Notes: generated from the sequence alone by a model not told the origin. DNA of 64,000 nucleotides from JAAYZQ01 sp034428935 (GCA_034428935.1 DAOUHB010000076.1:1-64000); one strand, 5' to 3'. Shown: positions 43,600 to 52,562, counted from the first letter of the stretch. Numbers and translations: made by a program.

Positions 43600-44015
43600 A
43601 GATTCGCCATCGCGCCCGCGTTCTGGCGCTGCAGGCGCTGTTCGAAATCGACTGCGCAGGGCATCACCCAACCCTCGTGCTGGAGAGGCGGCTGGAGGAG
43701 AATCCGCTGCCTGATCCCGGCGAGGGCTTTGCCCGCGAGCTGGTCCAGGGCGTCGAAGCCTATCGCGAGGAGCTGGACAGGCTGATCCGCCAGTACGCTC
43801 CCGAGTGGCCGGTGGACCAAATCGCCATCGTGGACCGGAATATCCTGCGCATCGCCATGTACGAGATCCTGTTCTGTGACGACACCCCCACAAAGGTGGC
43901 CATCAACGAGGCAGTGGAGCTGGCAAAAGAGTTTGGTAGTGACAGTTCAGGGCGGTTTGTGAACGGTGTGTTAGGCTCATTGGTAGCCAAAGAAGGCATT
44001 GCTGGTAGACAATGA
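43596..44015 (+). CDS. nusB: transcription antitermination factor NusB
   Basis: A 139-residue NusB, all helical. It has R-H-R-A-R-V-L-A-L-Q-A-L-F near the start, later D-R-N-I-L-R-I-A-M-Y-E-I and A-I-N-E-A-V-E-L-A-K. NusB binds boxA with NusE to stop Rho from ending rRNA transcription. It overlaps Asp23 and tatA by 4 bases each. Confidence 0.94.
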   Translation: MKIRHRARVLALQALFEIDCAGHHPTLVLERRLEENPLPDPGEGFARELVQGVEAYREELDRLIRQYAPEWPVDQIAIVDRNILRIAMYEILFCDDTPTKVAINEAVELAKEFGSDSSGRFVNGVLGSLVAKEGIAGRQ

Positions 44016-44635
44016 ACATTTTTAGCAATATTGGCATTACAGAGTTGATTGTTATTCTCCTGCTGGCGCTCCTGGTCGTAGGGCCCGAGCGCCTGCCGGA
44101 GATGGGGCGAAAGCTGGCCAAGACGCTGCGCGACGTCAGGCAAATGTACGAAAACCTGACCAAGGACCTGGGACCGGAGCTCATGTCGCTGCAGCAGACC
44201 ACGCGCGAGCTGCGCGAATCGGTCGAGTCGGTACGAACCATTCCCAAGGACATGGTCGATTCGGTGGTAAAGGCGGCCGACCTGGACGACACGGTCAGCG
44301 ATCTGAAGAGCCTCACGGATGATCTGGATCAGATGGGCAAGAGCCTAACCCAGGCCAAGAAGGTGATCCAGAATCCGATGCAGGCCGCGGTGAAAGAGGC
44401 GCGCGAGGTCATGACGCCGCCCAAGGCAGAGCCGGCAGAGCCGTCCGATGGGAAAAAGGCGGAAACCGCAAGCGCCGAGACCATCGCGAGCGCCGACAGC
44501 GTCGAGGACGTCAAGAACGCGGAGAGCGCCGAGAGCGTCGAGAGCGTCGAGGGCGCAGAGGTGGTGGAAAGTGCCGAGAGCGCCGAGATCGTCGAGATCG
44601 TCGAGAGCGACGTAGGGGAGAGAACCGATGACTAG
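44012..44635 (+). CDS. tatA: TatA/TatB-family twin-arginine translocase subunit
   Basis: A 207-residue protein with one N-terminal TM helix (LIVILLLALLVVGPERLPE) and an amphipathic helix (EMGRKLAKTLRDV). The body resembles TatB (the substrate-docking subunit). The last ~55 residues are a repetitive acidic tail of S/A-V/A-E-S units that forms a long disordered segment. It overlaps tatC by 8 bases. Only one TatA/B gene is present, so it may serve both roles. Confidence 0.9.
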   Translation: MNIFSNIGITELIVILLLALLVVGPERLPEMGRKLAKTLRDVRQMYENLTKDLGPELMSLQQTTRELRESVESVRTIPKDMVDSVVKAADLDDTVSDLKSLTDDLDQMGKSLTQAKKVIQNPMQAAVKEAREVMTPPKAEPAEPSDGKKAETASAETIASADSVEDVKNAESAESVESVEGAEVVESAESAEIVEIVESDVGERTDD

Positions 44636-45362
44636 TGCCGAGGTGAGCCCGCCAACCGCACCCGAGGGCGAAGCGGCCGTCATGCCCCTGCTGGAGCACC
44701 TGAAAGAACTGCGCAACCGGCTCTTCAGGGCATCCATCGCACTCATGATCACGACGGCCATCAGCTTCTTTTTCACCCGCGAGGTGCTGCTCTTTCTCAT
44801 CGCGCCCATGGGCGACTCGCTGCCCCAGGCCCTGAAACCCACCGAGTCGCTGGGCAACTATATGAAGGTGGCCCTGCTGTGCGGCGTCATCCTGGCCATG
44901 CCGTTTATCGTTTACCAGGTAGGCCGATTCATCGCGCCTGGCCTGACCAAACACGAGCGGCGCTACCTGTTCGTGCTTGTGCCCGGGGCAACCCTGTGTT
45001 TTGTGACCGGCGTGGCCTTTGCGTACTATATCATGCTGCCGGCGGCCATTCCCTTTCTCCAGGGTTTCATGTCCGACATTATCGAACAGAACTGGGCCAT
45101 CGGCGAGTACATGTCTTTCGTGACGTCGCTGCTCTTCTGGATCGGCCTGTCTTTCGAGTTGCCGTTGTTTGTCTACTTTCTGGCCAAGATGGGCATCCTG
45201 GATGCCCAGACGCTGACCAAGAACTTCAAGTATGCGATCATTGTCATCGCCATCATGGCAGCGGTCATTACACCCACGGTGGATCCGCTTAACATGGCCC
45301 TGGTCATGGGACCGCTGATCGTCCTGTACGCCATCGGGATCCTGCTGGCCAAGCTCGCTTGA
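44628..45362 (+). CDS. tatC: Sec-independent protein translocase TatC
   Basis: A 244-residue, six-TM TatC. It has the N-terminal P-L-L-E-H-L-K-E-L-R-N-R and the later F-x-I-Y-Q-V-G-R-F-I-A-P-G-L. The final third has PTVDPLNM. With the TatA/B subunit, it exports folded proteins. Confidence 0.94.
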   Translation: MTSAEVSPPTAPEGEAAVMPLLEHLKELRNRLFRASIALMITTAISFFFTREVLLFLIAPMGDSLPQALKPTESLGNYMKVALLCGVILAMPFIVYQVGRFIAPGLTKHERRYLFVLVPGATLCFVTGVAFAYYIMLPAAIPFLQGFMSDIIEQNWAIGEYMSFVTSLLFWIGLSFELPLFVYFLAKMGILDAQTLTKNFKYAIIVIAIMAAVITPTVDPLNMALVMGPLIVLYAIGILLAKLA

Positions 45363-45365
45363 TCC

Positions 45366-45394
45366 GGGTGGCCGGCTGACGTTGCCGGCCACCC
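45366..45394 (+). terminator. probable terminator after tatC
   Basis: An 11-bp perfect GC stem with a 7-base loop, three bases after the tatC stop. No U-tract follows. Confidence 0.45.
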
Positions 45395-45476
45395 GCCACT
45401 CAAAAGAGGGCGTCTCACCCCGATACGCCCGAATTATACAACCGAAAACCAATATCATGACAAGGAGGGCGTCAGC

Positions 45477-46796
45477 ATGTCAGGCATCCGTGTATTGATC
45501 ATGGGCGCGGCGGGGCGCGATTTCCACAATTTCAACACGTTCTTTCGTGGCAGGGATGATTATAGGGTGATGGCCTTTACCGCCACCCAGATCCCCAACA
45601 TCGAAGGAAGGGTGTATCCTCCCGAGCTTGCCGGGCCGCTCTACCCGGAAGGCATCCCCATCTATCCCGAGGCGGAGCTGCTCGACCTCATTGCCAGGCT
45701 TCGGATCGACCAGGTGGTCTTTGCCTACTCGGACGTATCCCACGAGTACGTGATGCACAAGGCCTCCATGGTGCTGGCGGCCGGTGCCGATTTCCGGCTG
45801 ATGGGCTCGGGGAAGACGATGCTCGAGAGCACCAAGCCGGTGGTGGCCGTCTGCGCCGTGCGCACGGGCGCGGGCAAGAGCCAGACGACTCGCCACGTGT
45901 GCGATTCGCTGCAGAAAATGGGGCACAAGGTCGTCGCCGTGCGTCACCCCATGCCCTATGGCGACCTCGTCTCGCAAAAAGTGCAGCGGTTCGCCACCTA
46001 CGAAGACCTGGACCGGCATAACTGCACCATCGAAGAGCGGGAAGAGTACGAGCCTCACCTGGACCGGGGCGTGATCGTCTATGCGGGGGTGGACTACGAG
46101 GCCATCCTGCGTGAGGCGGAAAAAGAGGCCGATGTGGTCGTCTGGGACGGTGGCAACAACGACCTGCCCTTCTACAAGCCCGACCTGCACATTGTCGTGG
46201 CCGATCCCCACCGGGCGGGCCACGAGCTGTCCTACTATCCCGGCGAGAGCAACGTGCGTATGGCCGACGTCGTGGTCATCAACAAGGTGGATACGGCCGA
46301 CCTGGCCGACGTGGCCCTCGTGCGCGAAAACGTGCGCAAGGTGAATCCCGGGGCAACCATCGTCGAAGCGGCCTCACCCATCTTTCTCGACGATCCGGGC
46401 GCCATCCGCGGCAAGAAAGTCCTGGTCGTGGAGGACGGCCCGACGCTGACCCACGGCGAGATGGCCTATGGCGCCGGTGTGGTGGCCGCCCGGCGCTTTG
46501 GCGCCAGCGAGATCATCGATCCGCGGCCGTATGCCGTGGGCACCATCGCCGATACCTACAAGAAGTACCCGACCACCGGGGCCGTACTGCCCGCCATGGG
46601 CTACGGCGACCGGCAAATTCGGGATCTGGAAGAGACCATCAACTCCACTCCCTGCGACCTGGTCATCATCGGCACGCCCATCGACCTGCGCCGCCTGGTC
46701 AAGATCAAGTGCCTCGCCGAGCGGGTGCGCTACGAGCTTCAGGTCATCGGCCAGCCCACCCTGGAAAAGATCCTGCAAGAGCGCCTGCCCAGGTAG
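45477..46796 (+). CDS. cyclic 2,3-diphosphoglycerate synthetase-like P-loop protein
   Basis: A 439-residue protein. The opening residues (RVLIMGAAGRDFHNFN) form a Rossmann-like segment. A P-loop follows at R-T-G-A-G-K-S-Q-T-T, with V-V-W-D-G-G-N-N-D as Walker B and V-I-N-K-V-D (NKxD, GTPase-like). The layout matches archaeal cyclic 2,3-diphosphoglycerate synthetases, which make a thermoprotectant; bacterial homologues have unknown roles. It is a stand-alone gene ending with a strong terminator. The archaeal function is not certain here. Confidence 0.8.
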   Translation: MSGIRVLIMGAAGRDFHNFNTFFRGRDDYRVMAFTATQIPNIEGRVYPPELAGPLYPEGIPIYPEAELLDLIARLRIDQVVFAYSDVSHEYVMHKASMVLAAGADFRLMGSGKTMLESTKPVVAVCAVRTGAGKSQTTRHVCDSLQKMGHKVVAVRHPMPYGDLVSQKVQRFATYEDLDRHNCTIEEREEYEPHLDRGVIVYAGVDYEAILREAEKEADVVVWDGGNNDLPFYKPDLHIVVADPHRAGHELSYYPGESNVRMADVVVINKVDTADLADVALVRENVRKVNPGATIVEAASPIFLDDPGAIRGKKVLVVEDGPTLTHGEMAYGAGVVAARRFGASEIIDPRPYAVGTIADTYKKYPTTGAVLPAMGYGDRQIRDLEETINSTPCDLVIIGTPIDLRRLVKIKCLAERVRYELQVIGQPTLEKILQERLPR

Positions 46797-46817
46797 GCCG
46801 GTCAAGAAGGCGGTTGG

Positions 46818-46846
46818 AACAGGCGGAACGCGACGTTCCGCCTGTT
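46818..46846 (+). terminator. intrinsic terminator after the cDPGS-like gene
   Basis: A perfect 13-bp stem with a 3-base loop, followed by TGTTTGTTG. It lies 22 bases after the stop. Confidence 0.8.
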
Positions 46847-46860
46847 TGTTGTGCGCCAGG

Positions 46861-46889
46861 TTTACAATTGTTGGCTTTTGGTGTAGAAT
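46861..46889 (+). promoter_or_regulatory. promoter for the thiolase remnant and/or the GNAT-agmatinase operon
   Basis: TTTACA, 17-bp spacer, TAGAAT. It lies between the terminator at 46818-46846 and the GTG at 46953. Confidence 0.6.
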
Positions 46890-46952
46890 GGGGTTCGCTG
46901 TGACGTGTTGTTCCTTGCCAGTGTCGCCTGGCCATGCACAAGGAGGCAATCT

Positions 46953-47117
46953 GTGTCGCGAAGAGTCGCGATCCTGGGCATAGGCTACACCATTTCTCGT
47001 CCCCTGATGCCCGAGGCCTCGCACTGGCCGCGACGAGCCCTTAGCCGGACGCTCGAGCACCGTGGCCAGTCTGCCGCAAGGCACGCCTACGAGCACACGA
47101 CACCCATACAGAGGTGA
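46953..47117 (+). pseudogene. remnant of a thiolase-like gene (first ~20 codons recognisable)
   Basis: Starting at GTG 46953, preceded by AAGGAGG and a good promoter, the reading S-R-R-V-A-I-L-G-I-G-Y-T-I-S-R-P is the usual start of thiolase-fold (SCP-x/archaeal-type) acetyl-CoA acetyltransferases. After about residue 22 the sequence loses similarity and ends 54 codons in. No further thiolase sequence is seen downstream. It is therefore a truncated or degraded copy, or possibly a leader peptide. The stretch 46797-47125 has no other gene. Confidence 0.5.
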
Positions 47118-47125
47118 GATGCCAC

Positions 47126-47713
47126 ATGGAAAGTGAGAGGTCCCTGGAAGGTCTGCTCCAGGAGCTGAGCCCCGAGCAGCGCGAGCGGGTGCGGGGCTAT
47201 GCCGAGTATCTGCTGGCCGGTCCGCCAGAGCGATCCAAAGCCGGGACCGGCGACGGGCCCGGGCCGGAGGCCGAGGTAACCTTGCGCGAGATCACGTCCG
47301 AGACCGTGTACCAGATCTGCCGCCTGAGCGACACGCTCACCCCCCCAAAAAAGTTCATGGTGGCGCAGAACGCGGTCTCTATCGCCCAGGCCCATTTCGA
47401 ACCCCACGCCTGGTTCCGGGCGGTCTATGCCGACGAAACGCCCGTGGGGTTCATCATGCTGTACGACAGTCCCGAGGAGAAGGAGTACTTTCTCTGGCGC
47501 TTCATGATCGCCGAGCCGCACCACGGCAAGGGTTTTGGCCGGCGCGCCCTGGAGCTGTTGATCGACTATGTTCGGACCCGGCCGGACGCCACGGTGCTGG
47601 AGACGAGCTGCGGCCAGGGGGCCGGGAGCCCCGAGGGCTTTTACGAACGGCTGGGCTTTCGCCGCAACGGCAAGATCATCGACGACGAAGTGGTCATGGA
47701 GTTGGTGTTGTGA
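47126..47713 (+). CDS. GNAT-family acetyltransferase (polyamine acetyltransferase-like)
   Basis: A 195-residue protein. The first ~45 residues are helical, then a GNAT fold (from about 50). The acetyl-CoA pyrophosphate loop is H-H-G-K-G-F-G-R-R-A, and the last segment G-F-Y-E-R-L-G-F-R-R-N-G is typical. It resembles diamine/spermidine N-acetyltransferases (P-V-G-F-I-M-L-Y near mid-chain). It is 4 bases overlapping with an agmatinase-like gene, which supports polyamine metabolism as its context. The ATG at 47126 is used; a GTG at 47114 is possible. Confidence 0.82.
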   Translation: MESERSLEGLLQELSPEQRERVRGYAEYLLAGPPERSKAGTGDGPGPEAEVTLREITSETVYQICRLSDTLTPPKKFMVAQNAVSIAQAHFEPHAWFRAVYADETPVGFIMLYDSPEEKEYFLWRFMIAEPHHGKGFGRRALELLIDYVRTRPDATVLETSCGQGAGSPEGFYERLGFRRNGKIIDDEVVMELVL

Positions 47714-48582
47714 AGGAGAGGATGCCAGAGCCCTGGGAGCAGTTGCGGCCCGGCGATCTCGCCCTGTTGGGCCTGCCCTCCGACGAACACTCGTCCTTTC
47801 TCCGGGGCGCGGCTTTGGCCCCGCCGCGCATCCGGGAGGTCCTCTATTCAGGCGCCTCGAACCTGAGCGCCGAGAACGGCATCGACCTGGGCAGCGAGGC
47901 GCGCTTCCGCGACCTGGGCGACCTCGATTTTGAGGGCACCGACACCTTTCGGTCCATCGAGTCGGCGGTCGGGCAAGTCCTGGCCCGGGGCGCGTCCCTG
48001 CTCGCGCTGGGCGGCGACCACGCCCTCACCTATCCCCTGGTCAAGGCCTTTGCCGCCGTCCACGGCCCCCTGGAGATCCTGCACCTCGACGCCCACCCCG
48101 ACCTCTACGACGTGCTGGACGGCGACCGCTATTCCCACGGCTGTCCCTTTGCGCGCATCATGGAAGCGGGGCTGGCCCGCCGGCTGGTACAGGTGGGCAT
48201 CCGTGCCATGAACCCGCACCAGCGGGAGCAGGCCGCTCGCTTTGGAGTCGAGGTGCACGACATGCGCGGCTGGCGGCCCGACTTCCGGCCTGACCTCACG
48301 GGACCCATTTACCTCTCGGTGGACCTGGACGTGCTGGACCCTGCCTTTGTGCCCGGGGTATCGCATCACGAGCCGGGCGGGCTGTCCACCCGGGAGCTGC
48401 TGGGCCTCATCCATCGCCTGGAGGTGCCCATCCTGGGGGCCGACATCGTCGAGTTCAACCCGGCGCGCGATCCGGTGGGCGTCACGGCCGCGGCGGCCGC
48501 CAAGCTGTTGAAGGAGGTGGCGGCCTGCATGTTGGCGTGGAACGGGGAGGACCGCGGGGCGCCCGGCCCAGGGGTATCGTGA
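47710..48582 (+). CDS. agmatinase/arginase-family ureohydrolase
   Basis: A 290-residue manganese ureohydrolase. Metal ligands are in L-G-G-D-H-A-L, L-D-A-H-P-D-L-Y-D and S-V-D-L-D-V-L-D-P; the substrate-loop H is in Y-S-H-G-C-P-F. Agmatinases release urea and putrescine from agmatine; related enzymes act on formiminoglutamate or guanidinobutyrate. The start GTG overlaps the GNAT stop. Substrate not certain. Confidence 0.85.
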   Translation: MKERMPEPWEQLRPGDLALLGLPSDEHSSFLRGAALAPPRIREVLYSGASNLSAENGIDLGSEARFRDLGDLDFEGTDTFRSIESAVGQVLARGASLLALGGDHALTYPLVKAFAAVHGPLEILHLDAHPDLYDVLDGDRYSHGCPFARIMEAGLARRLVQVGIRAMNPHQREQAARFGVEVHDMRGWRPDFRPDLTGPIYLSVDLDVLDPAFVPGVSHHEPGGLSTRELLGLIHRLEVPILGADIVEFNPARDPVGVTAAAAAKLLKEVAACMLAWNGEDRGAPGPGVS

Positions 48583-48632
48583 GCGCCGGCGGACGCATGG
48601 AGAAATCATCCCGAGGAAAGGGTCAAGAGCCT

Positions 48633-49220
48633 ATGGCAAGCCTGGAAGATATCGTGGAGCAACTGGAGACGCTATCGGCCGAGAACCTGGCCGAACTGGA
48701 GCGGTTCATCCAATACCTGGCCTGGAAACAGCGAGCGGCGGTCGAGGCGCCGGCCGGCCGCCGCTGGACCTTTGACTTTGTGGAGCATTTTCGGCGCGCC
48801 ATCGTCTCTGCCGACCAGGACCCTGCCGGCATGGAGGTCCAGGTCGGCGAGGCGACCAGCGACGGGGACCAGCGCATGGCCCTCTGGCAGCACCCGCCCG
48901 TCCGCGGCTCGTCGCACGTGGAGTACCAGGTGCCCGTGCCCGCCAACGTGCGAAACCTGAGGCTGTGCTTTGCCACCGGCCTGCGCGACGGGTCGCACCT
49001 GGCCGAGGGCAACGTCGTCGCCTTTCGCGTTTTCTGCAACGAGTGGCGGATATGGAGCGACACCCAACACGCGGTCAAGTGGCGCGAGCACGAGCTGCCC
49101 ATGCCCAATGTGCCCGGCGACGTGGTGCGCATCCAGTTTGTGACCGACGGGTTGGGCAATCATCGCTGGGCGTGGGCAGCCTGGGCCGAGCCAAAGCTGG
49201 TGGGCGAGATCGAGGGTTAG
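48633..49220 (+). CDS. uncharacterised protein with DUF2281-like N-terminus and beta-rich domain
   Basis: A 195-residue protein. The first ~40 residues (SLEDIVEQLETLSAENLAEL, then a helix ending L-A-W-K) resemble the helical start of DUF2281-type small proteins. The rest is beta-rich and has many Trp residues (WAWAAWAEPKLVGEI). I do not recognise a family. ATG at 48633 is used (GAGGAAAGG upstream); ATG 48597 would add 12 residues. It lies between the agmatinase-like and acyl-CoA dehydrogenase genes. Confidence 0.6.
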   Translation: MASLEDIVEQLETLSAENLAELERFIQYLAWKQRAAVEAPAGRRWTFDFVEHFRRAIVSADQDPAGMEVQVGEATSDGDQRMALWQHPPVRGSSHVEYQVPVPANVRNLRLCFATGLRDGSHLAEGNVVAFRVFCNEWRIWSDTQHAVKWREHELPMPNVPGDVVRIQFVTDGLGNHRWAWAAWAEPKLVGEIEG

Positions 49221-49297
49221 GCGCGGCAAGCCATTTGATTCAGGCGGCGGCCAACGACCGGCCGCCGCGGCATTGAACCAGGAGGAGGCATCTGGCC

Positions 49298-50434
49298 ATG
49301 GACTTTCAGCTTACAGACGAACAGCGCATGGTACGGGATATGGTGCGCGACCTCGCGACGAAAGAGATCGCGCCCCGGGCCGCCGAGGTGGACAAGACGG
49401 AAGAGTTTCCCGCCGACAACATTCGAAAGATGGGCGAGCTGGGCCTGCTGGGCCTGCCCTACCCGGAGGAGTACGGGGGCGGAGGTGGCGACTATCTCAG
49501 CTATGCCATCGCCGTCGAAGAGATTGCCCGCGCCTGCGGCTCCACAGCCCTCATCTATGCGGCCCACGTTTCCCTCGGCTGCGGACCCATCTACAGCTTT
49601 GGCACGGAGGAGCAGAAGCAGAAATGGCTGCCCCGCCTGTGCAGCGGCCAGGGACTGGGGGCATTTGGCCTGACCGAGCCGGAGGCGGGCTCCGACGCCG
49701 GCGCGACGCGGACCGTTGCGGTGCGCGACGGAGACTGCTATGTGCTGAACGGCAGCAAGATGTGGATCACGTCCGGCGCCATCGCCGACGTCGTGACCTG
49801 CACGGCCAAGACCGACCCATCGGCCGGGACGCGCGGCATCTCTTGCTTTCTCGTGGAGCAGGGAATGCCTGGCTTTATTCCCGGCAAGAACGAGCCCAAG
49901 ATGGGCCTCAAGGGCTCGGTGACTTCGGCCCTGTCGCTGGAGAATTGCCGGGTGCCGGCCGAGAACCTGCTGGGCAAGGAGGGGGATGGCTTTCGGCAGA
50001 TGCTCATCACCCTGGACGCGGGTCGCATCAGTATTGGCGCCATGGCCCTGGGCCTGGCGCAGGCCGCGCTGGACGAGGCCATTCGCTACTCCAAGGAGCG
50101 GGTGCAGTTTGGGCAGCCTATTAGCAAATTCCAGGCCATCCAGTGGATGATTGCCGACATGGCGACCGAGATCGAGGCCGCGCGGTTGATGATCTACCGC
50201 GCCGCGGCACTGAAAGATGCGGGCCGGCGCTTTACCAGGGAAGCAGCCATGGCCAAGCTCTATGCTTCGGAAGTGGCCGAGCGGGCAGGCTTCAAGGCCA
50301 TCCAGATTCATGGCGGCTACGGGTACAGCCGTGAGTACCCCGTGGAACGCATCTACCGCGATCAGCGCCTGTGTACCATCGGCGAGGGCACAAGCGAAAT
50401 TCAGCGGCTGGTCATCGCCCGGGAAGTGCTATAG
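49298..50434 (+). CDS. acyl-CoA dehydrogenase (second)
   Basis: A 378-residue acyl-CoA dehydrogenase. Flavin-binding motif F-G-L-T-E-P-E-A-G-S-D; C-terminal G-E-G-T-S-E-I-Q-R with the Glu-Gly-Thr-Ser loop. It has E-E-Y-G-G-G-G-G near the start. It is about 40-50% like the copy at 40.3 kb by eye. GGAGGAGG lies 8-13 bases before the ATG. Short-chain or branched substrates are typical; not determinable. Confidence 0.92.
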   Translation: MDFQLTDEQRMVRDMVRDLATKEIAPRAAEVDKTEEFPADNIRKMGELGLLGLPYPEEYGGGGGDYLSYAIAVEEIARACGSTALIYAAHVSLGCGPIYSFGTEEQKQKWLPRLCSGQGLGAFGLTEPEAGSDAGATRTVAVRDGDCYVLNGSKMWITSGAIADVVTCTAKTDPSAGTRGISCFLVEQGMPGFIPGKNEPKMGLKGSVTSALSLENCRVPAENLLGKEGDGFRQMLITLDAGRISIGAMALGLAQAALDEAIRYSKERVQFGQPISKFQAIQWMIADMATEIEAARLMIYRAAALKDAGRRFTREAAMAKLYASEVAERAGFKAIQIHGGYGYSREYPVERIYRDQRLCTIGEGTSEIQRLVIAREVL

Positions 50435-50534
50435 GTCCTGAACGGAGGGACGCCGGCTCTGAGCGAATGCGTTCCTGGCCTGCGTCCCAGTTTACAATCG
50501 GTCCCGTGGTAGTGAGGCCGGGGAGGTCAAGTTC

Positions 50535-51065
50535 GTGGTAGAATTGCATCCATTGGTCGATCTGGCGCGCAGGAGTATCCAGGCCTACGTGCGCGAAGGC
50601 AAGCGAATCCCTGTGCCGGCCGAGCTGCTGCCCGAGATGCAGCGGGAAGCCGGGGCCTTTGTCAGCATCCATCGATACGGCCAATTGCGAGGCTGCATCG
50701 GCACCATACAGCCCACGTGCAGCACGGTGGCCGAGGAGGTGATCGAGAACGCCATCGCGGCCGCCACCTGCGATCCCCGTTTCTCGCCCATCACCGCCGG
50801 CGAGCTGGTCGACCTGGAGATCAAGGTAGACGTTCTGGACAAGCCCGAGCCGGTTCAGACCCTGGCGGAGCTGGACCCCAGGCGCTACGGCCTGATCGTG
50901 CAGTCCAAAAAGGAGCCGTGGAAGCGCGGCCTGCTATTGCCCGACCTGGAAGGCATAGACACCGTGGAGAAACAGGTCTACTGGACGCGCTGCCACAAGG
51001 CCGGCATCAACGATCCCGACGAGCCGGTGGAGATGTTCCGTTTCGAGGTGCATCGCTACAAGTAA
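50535..51065 (+). CDS. AMMECR1-domain protein
   Basis: A 176-residue AMMECR1 protein. The conserved L-R-G-C-I-G-T-I motif is at about residue 55, and the fold then runs through A-A-A-T-C-D-P-R-F-S-P-I. The human homologue has no settled biochemical role. Starts with GTG. Between genes of unrelated function; no co-operon partner is clear. Confidence 0.9.
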   Translation: MVELHPLVDLARRSIQAYVREGKRIPVPAELLPEMQREAGAFVSIHRYGQLRGCIGTIQPTCSTVAEEVIENAIAAATCDPRFSPITAGELVDLEIKVDVLDKPEPVQTLAELDPRRYGLIVQSKKEPWKRGLLLPDLEGIDTVEKQVYWTRCHKAGINDPDEPVEMFRFEVHRYK

Positions 51066-51080
51066 CGAGCCGCCCCGGCC

Positions 51081-52562
51081 TCACCGGGGCGAGCGGGCCA
51101 GGACCACGCCAGAGCGCGCCGGAACGCGAATACCGGGCAAGGCACGGCGGCTGACGGTCACCTCCGCGTCGCCGTCCTGCCAGGGGTCGTGCAGGTGCGC
51201 GCCCTCTTCCAGGCTTTCCAGGGGCACGTCGACGGTCACCGGCTGCAGCTTGGTGTTGATGACGACGACTACGACCTCGTCTCCCAGGCGGCGGCTGTAG
51301 GCCACCACTCCCTGGCCCTTGAACAGCCACGAGAAGTCGCCGCGGCGTAAGGCAGGGTAGTCCTTGCGAAGGCTGATGCAGCGCTTGACGTACTCGCGCA
51401 GCTCCCTGTCCCAGAGCCGTTCATCCCAGGGAAAGGCTCCCCGGCAACCGGGATCGTGGCCGCCCTCCATGCCAATCTCGTCGCCGTAGTAGATGCTTGG
51501 GGCGCCGGGGAACGTCATCTGAAAGAGCGTCGACAGGCGGTAGGCCGAGTCGTCACCGCGGGCCAGCGTCTTGAACCGGGGCGTGTCGTGGCTGCCCAGC
51601 AGGTTGAACTGCACCTCGGCGATGGGCCGCGGATAGAGGGCCAGGATTTCCTCGATGGTGGCCGCGAACTCTTCCGCGTCCAGGGTGGCGATGCTGTGGT
51701 AGCCCGAGCGCGCCACCTCCGCCTGGAGCAGGTTGTCGCCTACGAAAAAGCCGAGGCAGGCGCGGGACAGCAGATAGTTCATCACGGCGTCGCATTGGTC
51801 GCCCGTGAGCCAGCGGCGCGCGTCGTGCCAGATCTCGCCGACGATGTAGGCATCGGGATTGCCGGCCTTGACTCGGCGGCGAAACTCGCGCCAGAACTCG
51901 TCGTCATCGATCTCGGCCATGACGTCCAACCGCCAGCCGTCGATGCCAAAGTCGATCCAGTAGGTTGCCACGTCCCACAGGAACTCGCGCACGGCGGGCG
52001 TCTCGACCTTGAGCTTTGGCAGGGCCGGCAGATCCCACCAGGCAACGTAGCCCTGTTGGCCTTTGGGCGCAAAATAGGGGCGCAGCGGAAACTGCTTGAC
52101 GTAAAACCAATCCACATAGGGCGACGCAGGGCCGTTCTCGACGATGTGGTTGAACTGGAAGAACCCGCGGCTGGCATGGTTAAAAACGCCATCCAGCATA
52201 ACGCGCATGTCGCGGCGGTGCGCCTCATCCAGGAGGACGCGCAGCGCCGCGTTGCCGCCCAGGATGGGGTCGACCTGGTAATAGTCATGGGTGTGGTAGC
52301 GATGGTTGGCCGCCGACTGGAAAATGGGGTTAAAGTAGAGCGCGTTGATCCCCAGGTCCTGGAGATAGTCCAGGTGCTCCACCACACCCAGGAGATCCCC
52401 GCCCTTGAACCCGGGGATGGTTGGGGGACTGTCCCAGGGCTCCAGGTTTGATGGTTTTGCTACACGATCGCTTTGGGCAAAGCGATCGGGAAAGATCTGA
52501 TAGAATATGGCGTCGCGCGCCCATCCGGGCGTCTCGCATACCGGCTCTTCAGCCAACGTCAT
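51081..52562 (-). CDS. GH13-family alpha-glucosidase/cyclomaltodextrinase-like enzyme
   Basis: A 493-residue GH13 enzyme, cytosolic (no signal peptide). The (beta/alpha)8 barrel has the four conserved motifs: D-G-V-F-N-H, G-W-R-L-D-V (nucleophile Asp), V-G-E-I-W (acid/base Glu) and L-G-S-H-D-T-P-R. It lacks the N-terminal beta domain of neopullulanases. It would act on maltodextrins, cyclodextrins or glycogen fragments. The single gene is driven by a promoter at 52618-52646. Confidence 0.9.
   Translation of the reverse strand: MTLAEEPVCETPGWARDAIFYQIFPDRFAQSDRVAKPSNLEPWDSPPTIPGFKGGDLLGVVEHLDYLQDLGINALYFNPIFQSAANHRYHTHDYYQVDPILGGNAALRVLLDEAHRRDMRVMLDGVFNHASRGFFQFNHIVENGPASPYVDWFYVKQFPLRPYFAPKGQQGYVAWWDLPALPKLKVETPAVREFLWDVATYWIDFGIDGWRLDVMAEIDDDEFWREFRRRVKAGNPDAYIVGEIWHDARRWLTGDQCDAVMNYLLSRACLGFFVGDNLLQAEVARSGYHSIATLDAEEFAATIEEILALYPRPIAEVQFNLLGSHDTPRFKTLARGDDSAYRLSTLFQMTFPGAPSIYYGDEIGMEGGHDPGCRGAFPWDERLWDRELREYVKRCISLRKDYPALRRGDFSWLFKGQGVVAYSRRLGDEVVVVVINTKLQPVTVDVPLESLEEGAHLHDPWQDGDAEVTVSRRALPGIRVPARSGVVLARSPR

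Noticed and set aside
41640..43820. 726-residue minus-strand frame across fabD-fabG-nusB
   Set aside because: Covers three certain genes on the other strand and has no recognisable domain.
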